Source: Cardinium hertigii_C
GTDB lineage: Bacteria; Bacteroidota; Bacteroidia; Cytophagales; Amoebophilaceae
Reading direction: 5' to 3'
DNA: 37,155 nt
Assembly (NCBI RefSeq): GCF_050864855.1
Contig: NZ_JBOZWW010000002.1
Location: 1 to 37,155, forward strand
Below are positions 17,464 to 25,443 of this stretch, piece by piece (position 1 is the stretch's first letter; each line of letters starts with the position of its first letter). The translations under genes and the position numbers were made by a program. Below the pieces are notes generated by a model, which was not told where the DNA came from, made no database searches, and saw nothing but the letters and a program-made list of their open reading frames with translations.

Positions 17464-17512
17464 CAAAACAAACTTCCCTTATAACTATACAAAACAAACT
17501 TCCGTTATAACT
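17461..17512. repeat. 26-bp tandem repeat, two copies
   Basis: The unit beginning atacaaaacaaacttcc occupies 17461-17486 and 17487-17512 with a single C/G difference. It immediately follows, and overlaps by three bases, the 33-bp repeat. The second copy of the 33-bp repeat at 19.6 kb has no such tandem next to it. Confidence 0.85.
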
Positions 17513-17577
17513 GATACAATGTTTTTTGGTAATTTTTTGACCCAATCAACTCAATACATAATTTTTTTTCGTAGCTT

Positions 17578-19344
17578 TTATAGTGCATGCATGCCATCGA
17601 ACTGTAACCTACACATATTTGCATAAAAAGGACTGGTCTTTAAAAGCGTCTTATGGGGGCCATTGGCAATTATTTTACCGCTATTAAATACCAACAATCG
17701 ATCCATTTCCGCCAAAACGGCTAGTCTATGGGCAATTACAATAATGGTTTTATCGACCATAATGGTCGAAAGGCTTTCTTGTATTTCATTTTCAGTAATG
17801 GCATCCAATGCAGAAGTAGCCTCATCTAAGATGAGAATAGGGGCATTTTTTAATACAGCACGTGCAATCGCGATCCGTTGACGCTGCCCACCTGAAAGAT
17901 TTGACCCTCTTTCTCCAACTAAAGTATGGTACCCTTTGGATAGATGCATAATAAAATTATGACACTTTGCTTTTTTAGCAGCATCAATCACTTCATCATC
18001 TGTTGCTTCCCTACGTCCATAACGGATATTTTCCAAAATACAGGTATGAAAAAGCGTGGTATCTTGGGGTATAACAGAAATAGCAGCACGCAATGATGCT
18101 TGGGTAACGGTGGAGATATCTTGCCCATCAATGGTAATTACACCTTCATTGAGGTCAAAAAACCTCAACAATAAATGGATAAAAGTAGTTTTGCCACTGC
18201 CCGATAAACCTACCAATCCTACTTTTTCACCAGGCGCTATAGCAATGGTTTGATTCTGGAATATAGGGTTATCTGATCCATAAGAAAAAGAAACGTTTTG
18301 AAATGCAATAGCAGCTGACTGACATTTAAGTACAGAGGCGTTGGGTGCATCTAGAACGGCATGTTCTTTTTGTAATAACTTTAATGCTTGTTGACAATAG
18401 CCAATTTCTTCAAAGAAATCAGGAAATTCTGCTACAGAGACCCAAACCAAATTACAAATATTATTACCAGCATAAAAAATGTAGGTAACTTCAGAAATAG
18501 AAAGCTTACCCAGTTGCCAATAATAGATTACATAAGCGATCATTCCTATGCCCATAAAGCCCATAGAAAGACCACTAATGATAAAATGTAGGCGCATGAT
18601 CAGCCTTAAAGCTTTTTTATGTGCTTCTTTTTCTGCTGCTTGTGGGGCCAATAAATGAACAATTTCTTGATTTTTAGGTGCAAAAAGTTTTATACTTAAT
18701 ATATTGGTAAAGCCATCTACTATACTACCAGACAAGCGGCTTACCTTTTCTGCATGTAATGCTACACCCTGGCTGCATTTTTTTGAATAAAAAAAGTAAG
18801 TAGCGGTATGGAGTATCAGCCAAACCATTAATACGCCACCAAAGATCGGATGTATACAGGTAAAAGAGATAACACCTGCGCACATGGTGCAAAATGTAGG
18901 CAAAAATGAAGAAATAATAATCATCATGACTTGACTGATGCCATCGGTTAAATCATTGATTCGTTTTACCAAATCACCGGAAAAATGGGCTGTAAAAAAT
19001 TGGTAAGAATGTCCTTGCAAATGGCGTACAATCCATGTACGTATTTTTGCTTCAAAATCAGGAATAGTTTTGACTTTCATATAGTCAAATAGACGAAATA
19101 AAACCTCTATTAGCCCAATTATCCCTAACAAAAGGATCAACGGACCAGCTAGTTTTATCCAGCTATCTGTTCTATTTTTGTCTAATGCGGTAAGTCGTGT
19201 GACGAGTATTTTAAAGGCATAGGGGACCACCAAATTATCAAGTACAAAACAGATTCGAAAACAAGCCATGGCTATGAAATACCATTTGAATGGCGCTATA
19301 AAATGGAGGATAAAGCTTTTTAGATTTTTAGTAATAGGATGCAT
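17578..19344 (-). CDS. ABC transporter, fused permease and ATPase (half exporter)
   Basis: The 588-residue protein has an N-terminal membrane domain of about 330 residues with hydrophobic segments, then an ATPase domain. Walker A GLSGSGKT is at 379-386, the signature LSGGQ at 483-487, Walker B ILILDE at 503-508, and the H-loop histidine is 539 in IAHR. This is the type IV (MsbA-like) exporter layout, which works as a homodimer or heterodimer. The substrate cannot be told from sequence: lipid, peptide and drug export are all possible. It stands alone and is bracketed by two copies of a 33-bp direct repeat. Confidence 0.9.
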   Translation of the reverse strand: MHPITKNLKSFILHFIAPFKWYFIAMACFRICFVLDNLVVPYAFKILVTRLTALDKNRTDSWIKLAGPLILLLGIIGLIEVLFRLFDYMKVKTIPDFEAKIRTWIVRHLQGHSYQFFTAHFSGDLVKRINDLTDGISQVMMIIISSFLPTFCTMCAGVISFTCIHPIFGGVLMVWLILHTATYFFYSKKCSQGVALHAEKVSRLSGSIVDGFTNILSIKLFAPKNQEIVHLLAPQAAEKEAHKKALRLIMRLHFIISGLSMGFMGIGMIAYVIYYWQLGKLSISEVTYIFYAGNNICNLVWVSVAEFPDFFEEIGYCQQALKLLQKEHAVLDAPNASVLKCQSAAIAFQNVSFSYGSDNPIFQNQTIAIAPGEKVGLVGLSGSGKTTFIHLLLRFFDLNEGVITIDGQDISTVTQASLRAAISVIPQDTTLFHTCILENIRYGRREATDDEVIDAAKKAKCHNFIMHLSKGYHTLVGERGSNLSGGQRQRIAIARAVLKNAPILILDEATSALDAITENEIQESLSTIMVDKTIIVIAHRLAVLAEMDRLLVFNSGKIIANGPHKTLLKTSPFYANMCRLQFDGMHAL

Positions 19345-19397
19345 GGATAAAAAAGGGTAAAAAATATCTATTGACTGGATTCGGAAAAAAATTCTAC

Positions 19398-19535
19398 TTA
19401 AAATAGTTTACCGTTGATCATAAAGATACGCCATCCTCCCATGGAAAAAGTTACTTTATTTTTTACATGAAGGGTAGTACTGGGTATAGCATGGGCAGCT
19501 ATGCGCGCGAATAATAGACTATCGTAACGTTGCAT
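19398..19535 (-). CDS. small ORF or gene remnant, 45 codons
   Basis: An ATG at 19535 opens a frame of 45 residues containing MQRYDSLLFARIAAHAIP and SMGGWRIFMINGKLF, ending TAA at 19398-19400. The frame also stays open upstream, where it encodes a hydrophobic segment (GYIGLFLPLILY) back to a stop. The composition looks more like protein than spacer, so this may be the tail of a lost membrane-protein gene. No family is recognised. It occupies most of the 332-bp gap between the ABC transporter and trxA. The other content of that gap is the second 33-bp repeat copy. Confidence 0.25.
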   Translation of the reverse strand: MQRYDSLLFARIAAHAIPSTTLHVKNKVTFSMGGWRIFMINGKLF

Positions 19536-19631
19536 GTATAAGATTAAGGGCAAAAAAAGGCCAATATAACCTTTGATAAAAATAAATTACCTCTAAGATA
19601 CATTACCCTGTAGGATCAATTCAAACAAGCC

Positions 19632-19664
19632 TTTATAGAAGCACTTTTTGGAACCAGCTGTATA
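19632..19664. repeat. 33-bp direct repeat, copy 2
   Basis: This segment is identical over 33 bases to 17431-17463 and in the same orientation. It lies 13 bp past the trxA stop codon. Flanking sequences of the two copies diverge at once on both sides, so the shared unit has sharp edges. Confidence 0.85.
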
Positions 19665-19676
19665 AAAAACAGCCTA

Positions 19677-20003
19677 CTAAGGCAAATATTTGTCCAAGGA
19701 GGGCTGAATTTGTGTAATAGGAAGATTTCCTACCAAACGATCTACCTGTTGACCTTCATAAAAAAACAACATAGTAGGTATGGTACTGATAAAATATTTA
19801 GCAGGGATTTGACTATTTTCACTTATATTAAGCTTGGCAACCAATGCTTTTCCTTTGTAGATGGTAGCAATCTGTTCTATTACAGGCGCAAGTTGTAGGC
19901 AAGGGCCACACCAAGGCGCCCAAAAATCCACTAAAACAAGTTTATGCTGGCTGATTACTTTATCAAACTGCGCATCTGTAATATCTAGTATATTTTGGTC
20001 CAT
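19677..20003 (-). CDS. trxA: thioredoxin
   Basis: The 108-residue protein is a standard cytosolic thioredoxin that keeps protein disulfides reduced. The active site WCGPC is at residues 31-35 in DFWAPWCGPC, preceded by a LVLVDF strand. The cis-proline motif is in STIPTMLFF. Length and fold are normal. The ATG start is clear. It lies 152 bp downstream of alaS on the same strand. No thioredoxin reductase is in the window. Confidence 0.95.
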   Translation of the reverse strand: MDQNILDITDAQFDKVISQHKLVLVDFWAPWCGPCLQLAPVIEQIATIYKGKALVAKLNISENSQIPAKYFISTIPTMLFFYEGQQVDRLVGNLPITQIQPSLDKYLP

Positions 20004-20155
20004 AAGTTAAAATAGTCTTATTAAAGGGCATTGCCCAGAAGTTATACGCCATTAAGGGAAATTTAAAAAATTCTGCTATCATACACAAAATTTCATACGG
20101 TATAGATGGCTGCGATCTATACTTTGGATACAATTATAGGCAAAAAAGCTGTCAT

Positions 20156-22789
20156 TCAACGGTTAGATGGATGGGACATGATGAAAGTTTTTCTTGCTGC
20201 TTGTAATGCAGCTGCTATACCTGCGGGCTGATTGCCTTTAGCAGTTGCAAAAAAAGGTTGCCCTCCTCCCTTACCACCAATAAAAGGGGCTATAGATTGG
20301 ATGATCTGATGGGCATCGTTGTAGGGGAGCAACGGATCGGATACCGATAGGACTAAATGGGCTTGTTGTTCAAATATAGCGGCCAATAGGACAAATATTT
20401 GGGGATATTTGCCTTTATAGTGCAAAGCAATCTGTTGCAAAGCATGGGGATGGGGTGGCTGGACGGTTTGAATCAGTAGGTAGAGGTCACCGACTTGTTC
20501 CAATTGGTGGGACAACTGTTGGATGATTTGTTGGACCGCTTTGGTTTCATAGCCCATCAACTGCCTTTGGAGCTGTTTTTTTTCATAGACCAACTTTTCT
20601 ACTGCCTGCACGAGGTCTTTAGGATGTTTGAGCAGATTTGCTACTGTCGTTAAAGCAGCGGATTGTTGGGTGACAAAATGGTCGGCACTACGGGCGGTTA
20701 GGGCTTCTATTCTCCGTATGCCTGTACCTATAGCGCTCTCATGGATGATCTTGAAAAAGCCAATTTGTCCAGTATGGGCTACATGGGTGCCGCCACAAAG
20801 CTCTATAGAGTAGGTAGGATCAAAGGTAATAACCCGTACGGTTGCCCCATATTTCTCACCAAATAGCGCTTGTGCGCCCATGGATTTGGCTTCAGCCAGT
20901 GGAAGGCTACGTTGTTCTAGACAGGGTATATTGGCTCTGATTTTTTGGTTTACAATGGCTTCAATTGCTTCTATTTGTATAGTAGACAACTTGGTAGGAT
21001 GGGCAAAATCAAAGCGCAATAGATTAGGTGTCACCAAGGAACCTTTTTGGACTACATGGCTACCTAATAGTTGTTGTAAAGCAGCCTGTAAAAGATGGGT
21101 AGCAGTATGGTTGTTGGCAGCCAAAGTACGTTGGAGGGGATCTACCTGTGCTACTACAGGTAGCGCCAACTGAGCCGGCAGCTGATCAACGGTATGAACG
21201 ATTAAGCCATGTTCTTTTTGTACATCTACCACTGGAATAGACTCTGCACCCGATCGAATCACCCCTGTATCGGCTACTTGCCCCCCTCCTGCTGGGTAAA
21301 AAGGGGTAGCGGATAATACCAATTGATAGACCATGCCTGTTTTATTGGTAAAGGTACGCCATTGTACAATAGTGGTGGTAACCTCCAATTGATCATAGCC
21401 AACAAAAGAGGGTTCAGCCGATGGATGGACCATTTGCCAATCGCCTTGCGAGATGGTGGCATCTTTTTTTGCACGTGCTTTTTGGGCCTGGAGTGCTTGT
21501 TCGAAACCGGCTTCATCTACCATCAGTCCCTTCTCTTTGGCCATCAATAGGGTAAGGTCTAAAGGGAACCCATAGGTATCATAAAGCTCAAAAGCTACAC
21601 TGCCTGCTATTACCCCTTGGTAGCTCTTACTTGGATCTAGGTGATTAAAGCGGTGCAACCCTGTTCCTAATGTCTTTAAGAAGGCAGTTTCTTCTGCTTG
21701 AATCAGTTGTGCGATATAGCCTTGTTGGTTGGTTAGGTTGGGGTAGACGCCTTCCATTTGTGCAGCTAAAACAGGAACCAATTGATGGATAAAAGGTTCT
21801 TTTATAGCCAAGTGGCTATAGCCATAGCGCATGGCACGACGTAAAATACGGCGGATCACATAACCGGCTTTGGCCTGTGCAGGGGGTTGGCCATCGGCAA
21901 TGGCAAAGGCTACTGCACGGAGGTGGTCTGCAATGACCCGCATGGCTACTGCAATAGTAGTACTTTTCTGGTAGCTTTTACCAGCGATCTGCTCTATTTT
22001 CTCAATCAGTGGGATAAAAATATCGGTATCGTAGTTAGATGTTTTGCCTTGTAACACCATAGCCAATCGCTCTAACCCCATACCGGTATCAATGTGTTTA
22101 TGGGGCAGGTCTACCAATTTGCCAGAAGCTTGTCGGTTGTATTGCATAAATACTAAGTTCCAAATCTCTATGACTTGGGGATGGCCTGTATTCACCAATT
22201 GGGCAGCGGGTAGCGCCTTACATTCGGCATCCGAACGGATATCCAGATGGATTTCAGAACAGGGACCACAGGGGCCTTGTGCACCCATTTCCCAAAAATT
22301 ATCTGCTTTGGCAAAGGAAAGAATATGGTCAGCCGGGAGGTATTGGCCCCAAAGGGCAGCAGCTTCATCATCTTTTGGCAAGCCATCTTGCACATCTCCT
22401 CCAAATATGGTGGCATAGATGCGTTCCTTAGGCAGGTGATAGACGGCTGTTAGGAGTTCCCATGCCCAGTCGATAGCCTCTTTTTTAAAATAATCGCCAA
22501 AGGACCAATTGCCCAACATCTCAAAAAGGGTATGGTGATAAGTATCGACGCCTACTTCTTCAAGGTCATTGTGTTTACCGGAAACACGTAAACAGGGTTG
22601 TACCGTAACCACACGAGGGGCAATAATGGGTTGATTGCCTAAAAGGATATCCTTAAAGGGATTCATTCCGGCATTGACAAAAAACAAAGAGGGGTCCTCT
22701 TTGTTGACAATACCCACTCCAGATTGATGGAGGTGTTTTTTTTGTATAAAAAATTGGAGGAATTTTTCTCTAATGGATTTAGATTGCAT
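20156..22789 (-). CDS. alaS: alanine--tRNA ligase
   Basis: AlaRS charges tRNA-Ala and hydrolyses mischarged Ser- and Gly-tRNA. The 877-residue length is typical. The class II catalytic core runs from the N-terminus through FFVNAGMNPFKD, MLGNWSFGDYFKKEAI and CGPCSEIHLD, with ERLAMVLQ near 240. The editing domain holds HTATH at 561-565 and CGGTH at 665-669, the zinc ligands. The C-terminal coiled and oligomerisation region follows, with a glycine-rich GGKGGGQPFFA near the end. It starts at an ATG and is preceded by about 340 bp of spacer. Confidence 0.97.
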   Translation of the reverse strand: MQSKSIREKFLQFFIQKKHLHQSGVGIVNKEDPSLFFVNAGMNPFKDILLGNQPIIAPRVVTVQPCLRVSGKHNDLEEVGVDTYHHTLFEMLGNWSFGDYFKKEAIDWAWELLTAVYHLPKERIYATIFGGDVQDGLPKDDEAAALWGQYLPADHILSFAKADNFWEMGAQGPCGPCSEIHLDIRSDAECKALPAAQLVNTGHPQVIEIWNLVFMQYNRQASGKLVDLPHKHIDTGMGLERLAMVLQGKTSNYDTDIFIPLIEKIEQIAGKSYQKSTTIAVAMRVIADHLRAVAFAIADGQPPAQAKAGYVIRRILRRAMRYGYSHLAIKEPFIHQLVPVLAAQMEGVYPNLTNQQGYIAQLIQAEETAFLKTLGTGLHRFNHLDPSKSYQGVIAGSVAFELYDTYGFPLDLTLLMAKEKGLMVDEAGFEQALQAQKARAKKDATISQGDWQMVHPSAEPSFVGYDQLEVTTTIVQWRTFTNKTGMVYQLVLSATPFYPAGGGQVADTGVIRSGAESIPVVDVQKEHGLIVHTVDQLPAQLALPVVAQVDPLQRTLAANNHTATHLLQAALQQLLGSHVVQKGSLVTPNLLRFDFAHPTKLSTIQIEAIEAIVNQKIRANIPCLEQRSLPLAEAKSMGAQALFGEKYGATVRVITFDPTYSIELCGGTHVAHTGQIGFFKIIHESAIGTGIRRIEALTARSADHFVTQQSAALTTVANLLKHPKDLVQAVEKLVYEKKQLQRQLMGYETKAVQQIIQQLSHQLEQVGDLYLLIQTVQPPHPHALQQIALHYKGKYPQIFVLLAAIFEQQAHLVLSVSDPLLPYNDAHQIIQSIAPFIGGKGGGQPFFATAKGNQPAGIAAALQAARKTFIMSHPSNR

Positions 22790-23050
22790 GGTTTAAATGG
22801 TTTCACTCTCTGCACCATACGGGTCACTGCTATGGGCCTAAGACTTTTTTTGATAACAGAATAACACAACAACTACCAACCATCTACAATGGGCAGCAGG
22901 GTTACTGCATAAACAAATAAAAAGACCAATATATAAAATATTTTTATGTAATGGTATACAGTGGAAAGAGATTGGGGAAAGGACTATTGAAATTAGGGAA
23001 TAGGCTATATAAAAAAATAAGGTTTTATTTTTTATAAGTAGATATAAAAA

Positions 23051-23080
23051 ATGGAGAACTAGCTTTTGCTAGTTCTCCAT
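23051..23080 (-). terminator. intrinsic terminator of the putative lipoprotein gene
   Basis: A perfect 13-bp stem (atggagaactagc at 23051-23063, its complement at 23068-23080) closes a tttt loop. Read on the minus strand, the hairpin is followed by a T-rich tract (complement of gatataaaaa). It lies 50 bp beyond the stop of the 691-aa gene, so it should end that transcript. The remainder of the 341-bp gap 22790-23130 is AT-rich and holds nothing else recognised apart from the presumed alaS promoter. Confidence 0.85.
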
Positions 23081-23130
23081 TGGGAAGATTAAACCTAAAA
23101 AGATAGGATCAATAATTAGACAGTTAGATG

Positions 23131-25206
23131 CTAAGCATTATTTTGACTTTTATTTTTATTTATGTATTCCGTTTTCATGTTATTAATATGATTAACATGA
23201 GGGCTATTTAAAGGCTGACCAGGAAAATACCTTTTGAAGTTTTCATTTGTTAATTTAAATGATTCTTCTTTAACCAAAGCCTCTACTCGAGCAGTAAGAA
23301 TGCCTCTTATAGATGAATAGTCTTTTTTTATTGCTTTAACAACCGTTTCAATATTAAAAGCTTTGGATTTAGACGTGTCCGAAATACCTTTATATGTAAC
23401 ATATGCATGACCACGCTTCTCTTGCAATTTTTTATGGATACTCGTTATAAAATTTGCAATTTTTTGGGTTACATGTGTAGGTTGATACTTATCTTCTTCC
23501 TTGTAAAGAACAGCATAATTTGCTTCTCTTTTAATTTCTGATTGAACCAATTCGATAAGATCTTTAACTGAACCTGAGTTTTTAGAAACAAGTATAGGCG
23601 CAGCATTAGAGCCTTCTAGACCACTTTGATAGTCAAAAAGTTTTTTAAGAATAACAAAAGCAATTTTCTGCTCAATAGTTGCACTAGAAGTCAAGAAATC
23701 TTCATTAGACAAAAGTGCAGATAGAGAATCAAAGAACTCTTTATTTACATTTACATGAACTAATCCGAATATCTTTCCAAGATTAACAAGTAACTTACTT
23801 GCATTACTGCCTCCCGCAATATGCTCTAGTTTGATTTCGCCACTTTGGTAGGTTGATTCTTTATTAACTGATTCTTCAGATTTGTCTTTGATACCTTCCA
23901 GAATGCTATTTTCAATACTGGTTATATCTGGGATACAATATAATTTGCTTAATCCAGTCTTACCATTGTTTATATGCTGAGCTAAAGTTGTAACAAAAAC
24001 GCCAGTTTGAAAATTTGTAGCTTGGTCTGCCAGGATCCTAAATGTTGTATTATTTCCTTCAAGCTGGATCCATGGAATATCCTGGCTTACTGCAGTTTCA
24101 TGAGGTTCAAATTTAATAAAGTCCACTGATGATACATCACCATTAAACAATGTAGTAAGAAGATGACCACATTGAAGATCTTGCTTAACAGGTGCAGTGA
24201 GGATATCTTTGTATGATTGATCGCTTGGAAGATCTAATACCATGCCGTCTTTAAAGTCCTTAGTTATTTTACTAGAAATTGGAAAGACTGGAATTTCTGG
24301 CGCAGGACTTTGAGTTTCACCCTGAATTCGCCATTTTTTACTTATAGCGCACCCCCTATGTTTAACATTATCTAGGGCTTCAGTAAGATTTACATCGTCA
24401 ACTGCTTTACCCATAACCCATACGGGCCCTAAAGATACTTTTAATGCATCAGCCACATGATGTGTCTTGTCTTCATCATTTATTGTTTTACCAGTTAAAA
24501 ACCTACCTAACCTATCCTTAGTAAGAAATTCAACGTCATTGGAATCAAAAAATTTACGATGTGCGCTAAATTTTGAGTTAACTGTGTCAAGCTCTAACTC
24601 AGCATAATACTTATCTAACTTATGTAAGAGGTCCGTCATATTGCTACTTAATGCACCCTGATGGGTATATTTCACGGTATCTTTATATATGTCAGAGAAT
24701 TTTGACCATACATCAATAATTTCTGTAAGAGCGCAACCAAAAGCATATTTATGTCTAATTCCTTTCATAGAACGAGCAGAACGGAATTCCATGCCTACTA
24801 GACTTTGAAAAACAGTTTGCAATTCAGGATCAATAGGATAAACTTGTGACCATGGAGCATTAGAGAAAGAGTTACAGAGGTTATTAAGATTGTCTTTTGC
24901 ATTCGCGCCTGTAAAGTCGCTTGGATTAACTTGGTAAACTCTATTACCTAAACGTTCTATTCCCGCAATACTTATCAAATAGTGATATATGTCCTTAACT
25001 ACTTTTATGTAATCTTGAGTAAGCGGCTTACCGGACGCATCCTTAGGTTTTTCTCCCTCAGCAACGTTCTGCGCATTTTCTCCTGTCTGTCCTCCAGCTA
25101 CATTTTCTGTATTTTTTTTGTCGGTACAATTGCTACCTAGTAATACTCCAGCTAATAATAAACTGGATAAAGAAGGGATGTTGTTTCTAATTTTTTTATA
25201 AACCAT
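23131..25206 (-). CDS. large hypothetical protein, probable lipoprotein
   Basis: The 691-residue product is not recognised. Its N-terminus is basic (VYKKIRNN), followed by a hydrophobic stretch SLLLAGVLLGSNC. The cysteine would be the lipid-attachment site, although the preceding Ser-Asn is not a canonical lipobox. A polar low-complexity linker rich in Gly, Glu, Asn and Lys covers about residues 28-62, as is usual for surface lipoproteins. The rest is soluble and mixed alpha/beta, without obvious repeats or catalytic motifs. The gene is monocistronic, with a 237-bp spacer upstream and a strong terminator downstream. A role at the symbiont envelope or host interface is possible but unproven. 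lgt in this window could modify it. Confidence 0.7.
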   Translation of the reverse strand: MVYKKIRNNIPSLSSLLLAGVLLGSNCTDKKNTENVAGGQTGENAQNVAEGEKPKDASGKPLTQDYIKVVKDIYHYLISIAGIERLGNRVYQVNPSDFTGANAKDNLNNLCNSFSNAPWSQVYPIDPELQTVFQSLVGMEFRSARSMKGIRHKYAFGCALTEIIDVWSKFSDIYKDTVKYTHQGALSSNMTDLLHKLDKYYAELELDTVNSKFSAHRKFFDSNDVEFLTKDRLGRFLTGKTINDEDKTHHVADALKVSLGPVWVMGKAVDDVNLTEALDNVKHRGCAISKKWRIQGETQSPAPEIPVFPISSKITKDFKDGMVLDLPSDQSYKDILTAPVKQDLQCGHLLTTLFNGDVSSVDFIKFEPHETAVSQDIPWIQLEGNNTTFRILADQATNFQTGVFVTTLAQHINNGKTGLSKLYCIPDITSIENSILEGIKDKSEESVNKESTYQSGEIKLEHIAGGSNASKLLVNLGKIFGLVHVNVNKEFFDSLSALLSNEDFLTSSATIEQKIAFVILKKLFDYQSGLEGSNAAPILVSKNSGSVKDLIELVQSEIKREANYAVLYKEEDKYQPTHVTQKIANFITSIHKKLQEKRGHAYVTYKGISDTSKSKAFNIETVVKAIKKDYSSIRGILTARVEALVKEESFKLTNENFKRYFPGQPLNSPHVNHINNMKTEYINKNKSQNNA

Positions 25207-25443
25207 TTTGACTTAATTTTAATGTTAATTATTTAATGTAACCTAACCAATGTGTTAAACAGGTAATAGTACGCTATTGCAATGGACCTATACAATAAAT
25301 ATAGTATATAATTATATATTATGCAAATAGGCCACTTTCACTGCCGCTAATTTGCAGCATGCACAGCTTTGCATCAAAACCGTTTGAAAAAAAGATTTGC
25401 TACAACAATGGTAATACAAAAAAAAATACCATCCAACTATTTG

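Noticed and set aside
17461..17512. possible CRISPR-like array
   Set aside because: Only two directly abutting copies with no spacers, so it is a simple tandem repeat.
22044..22453. plus-strand frames within alaS (124 and 68 codons)
   Set aside because: They are antisense to conserved AlaRS catalytic sequence and are explained as shadows.
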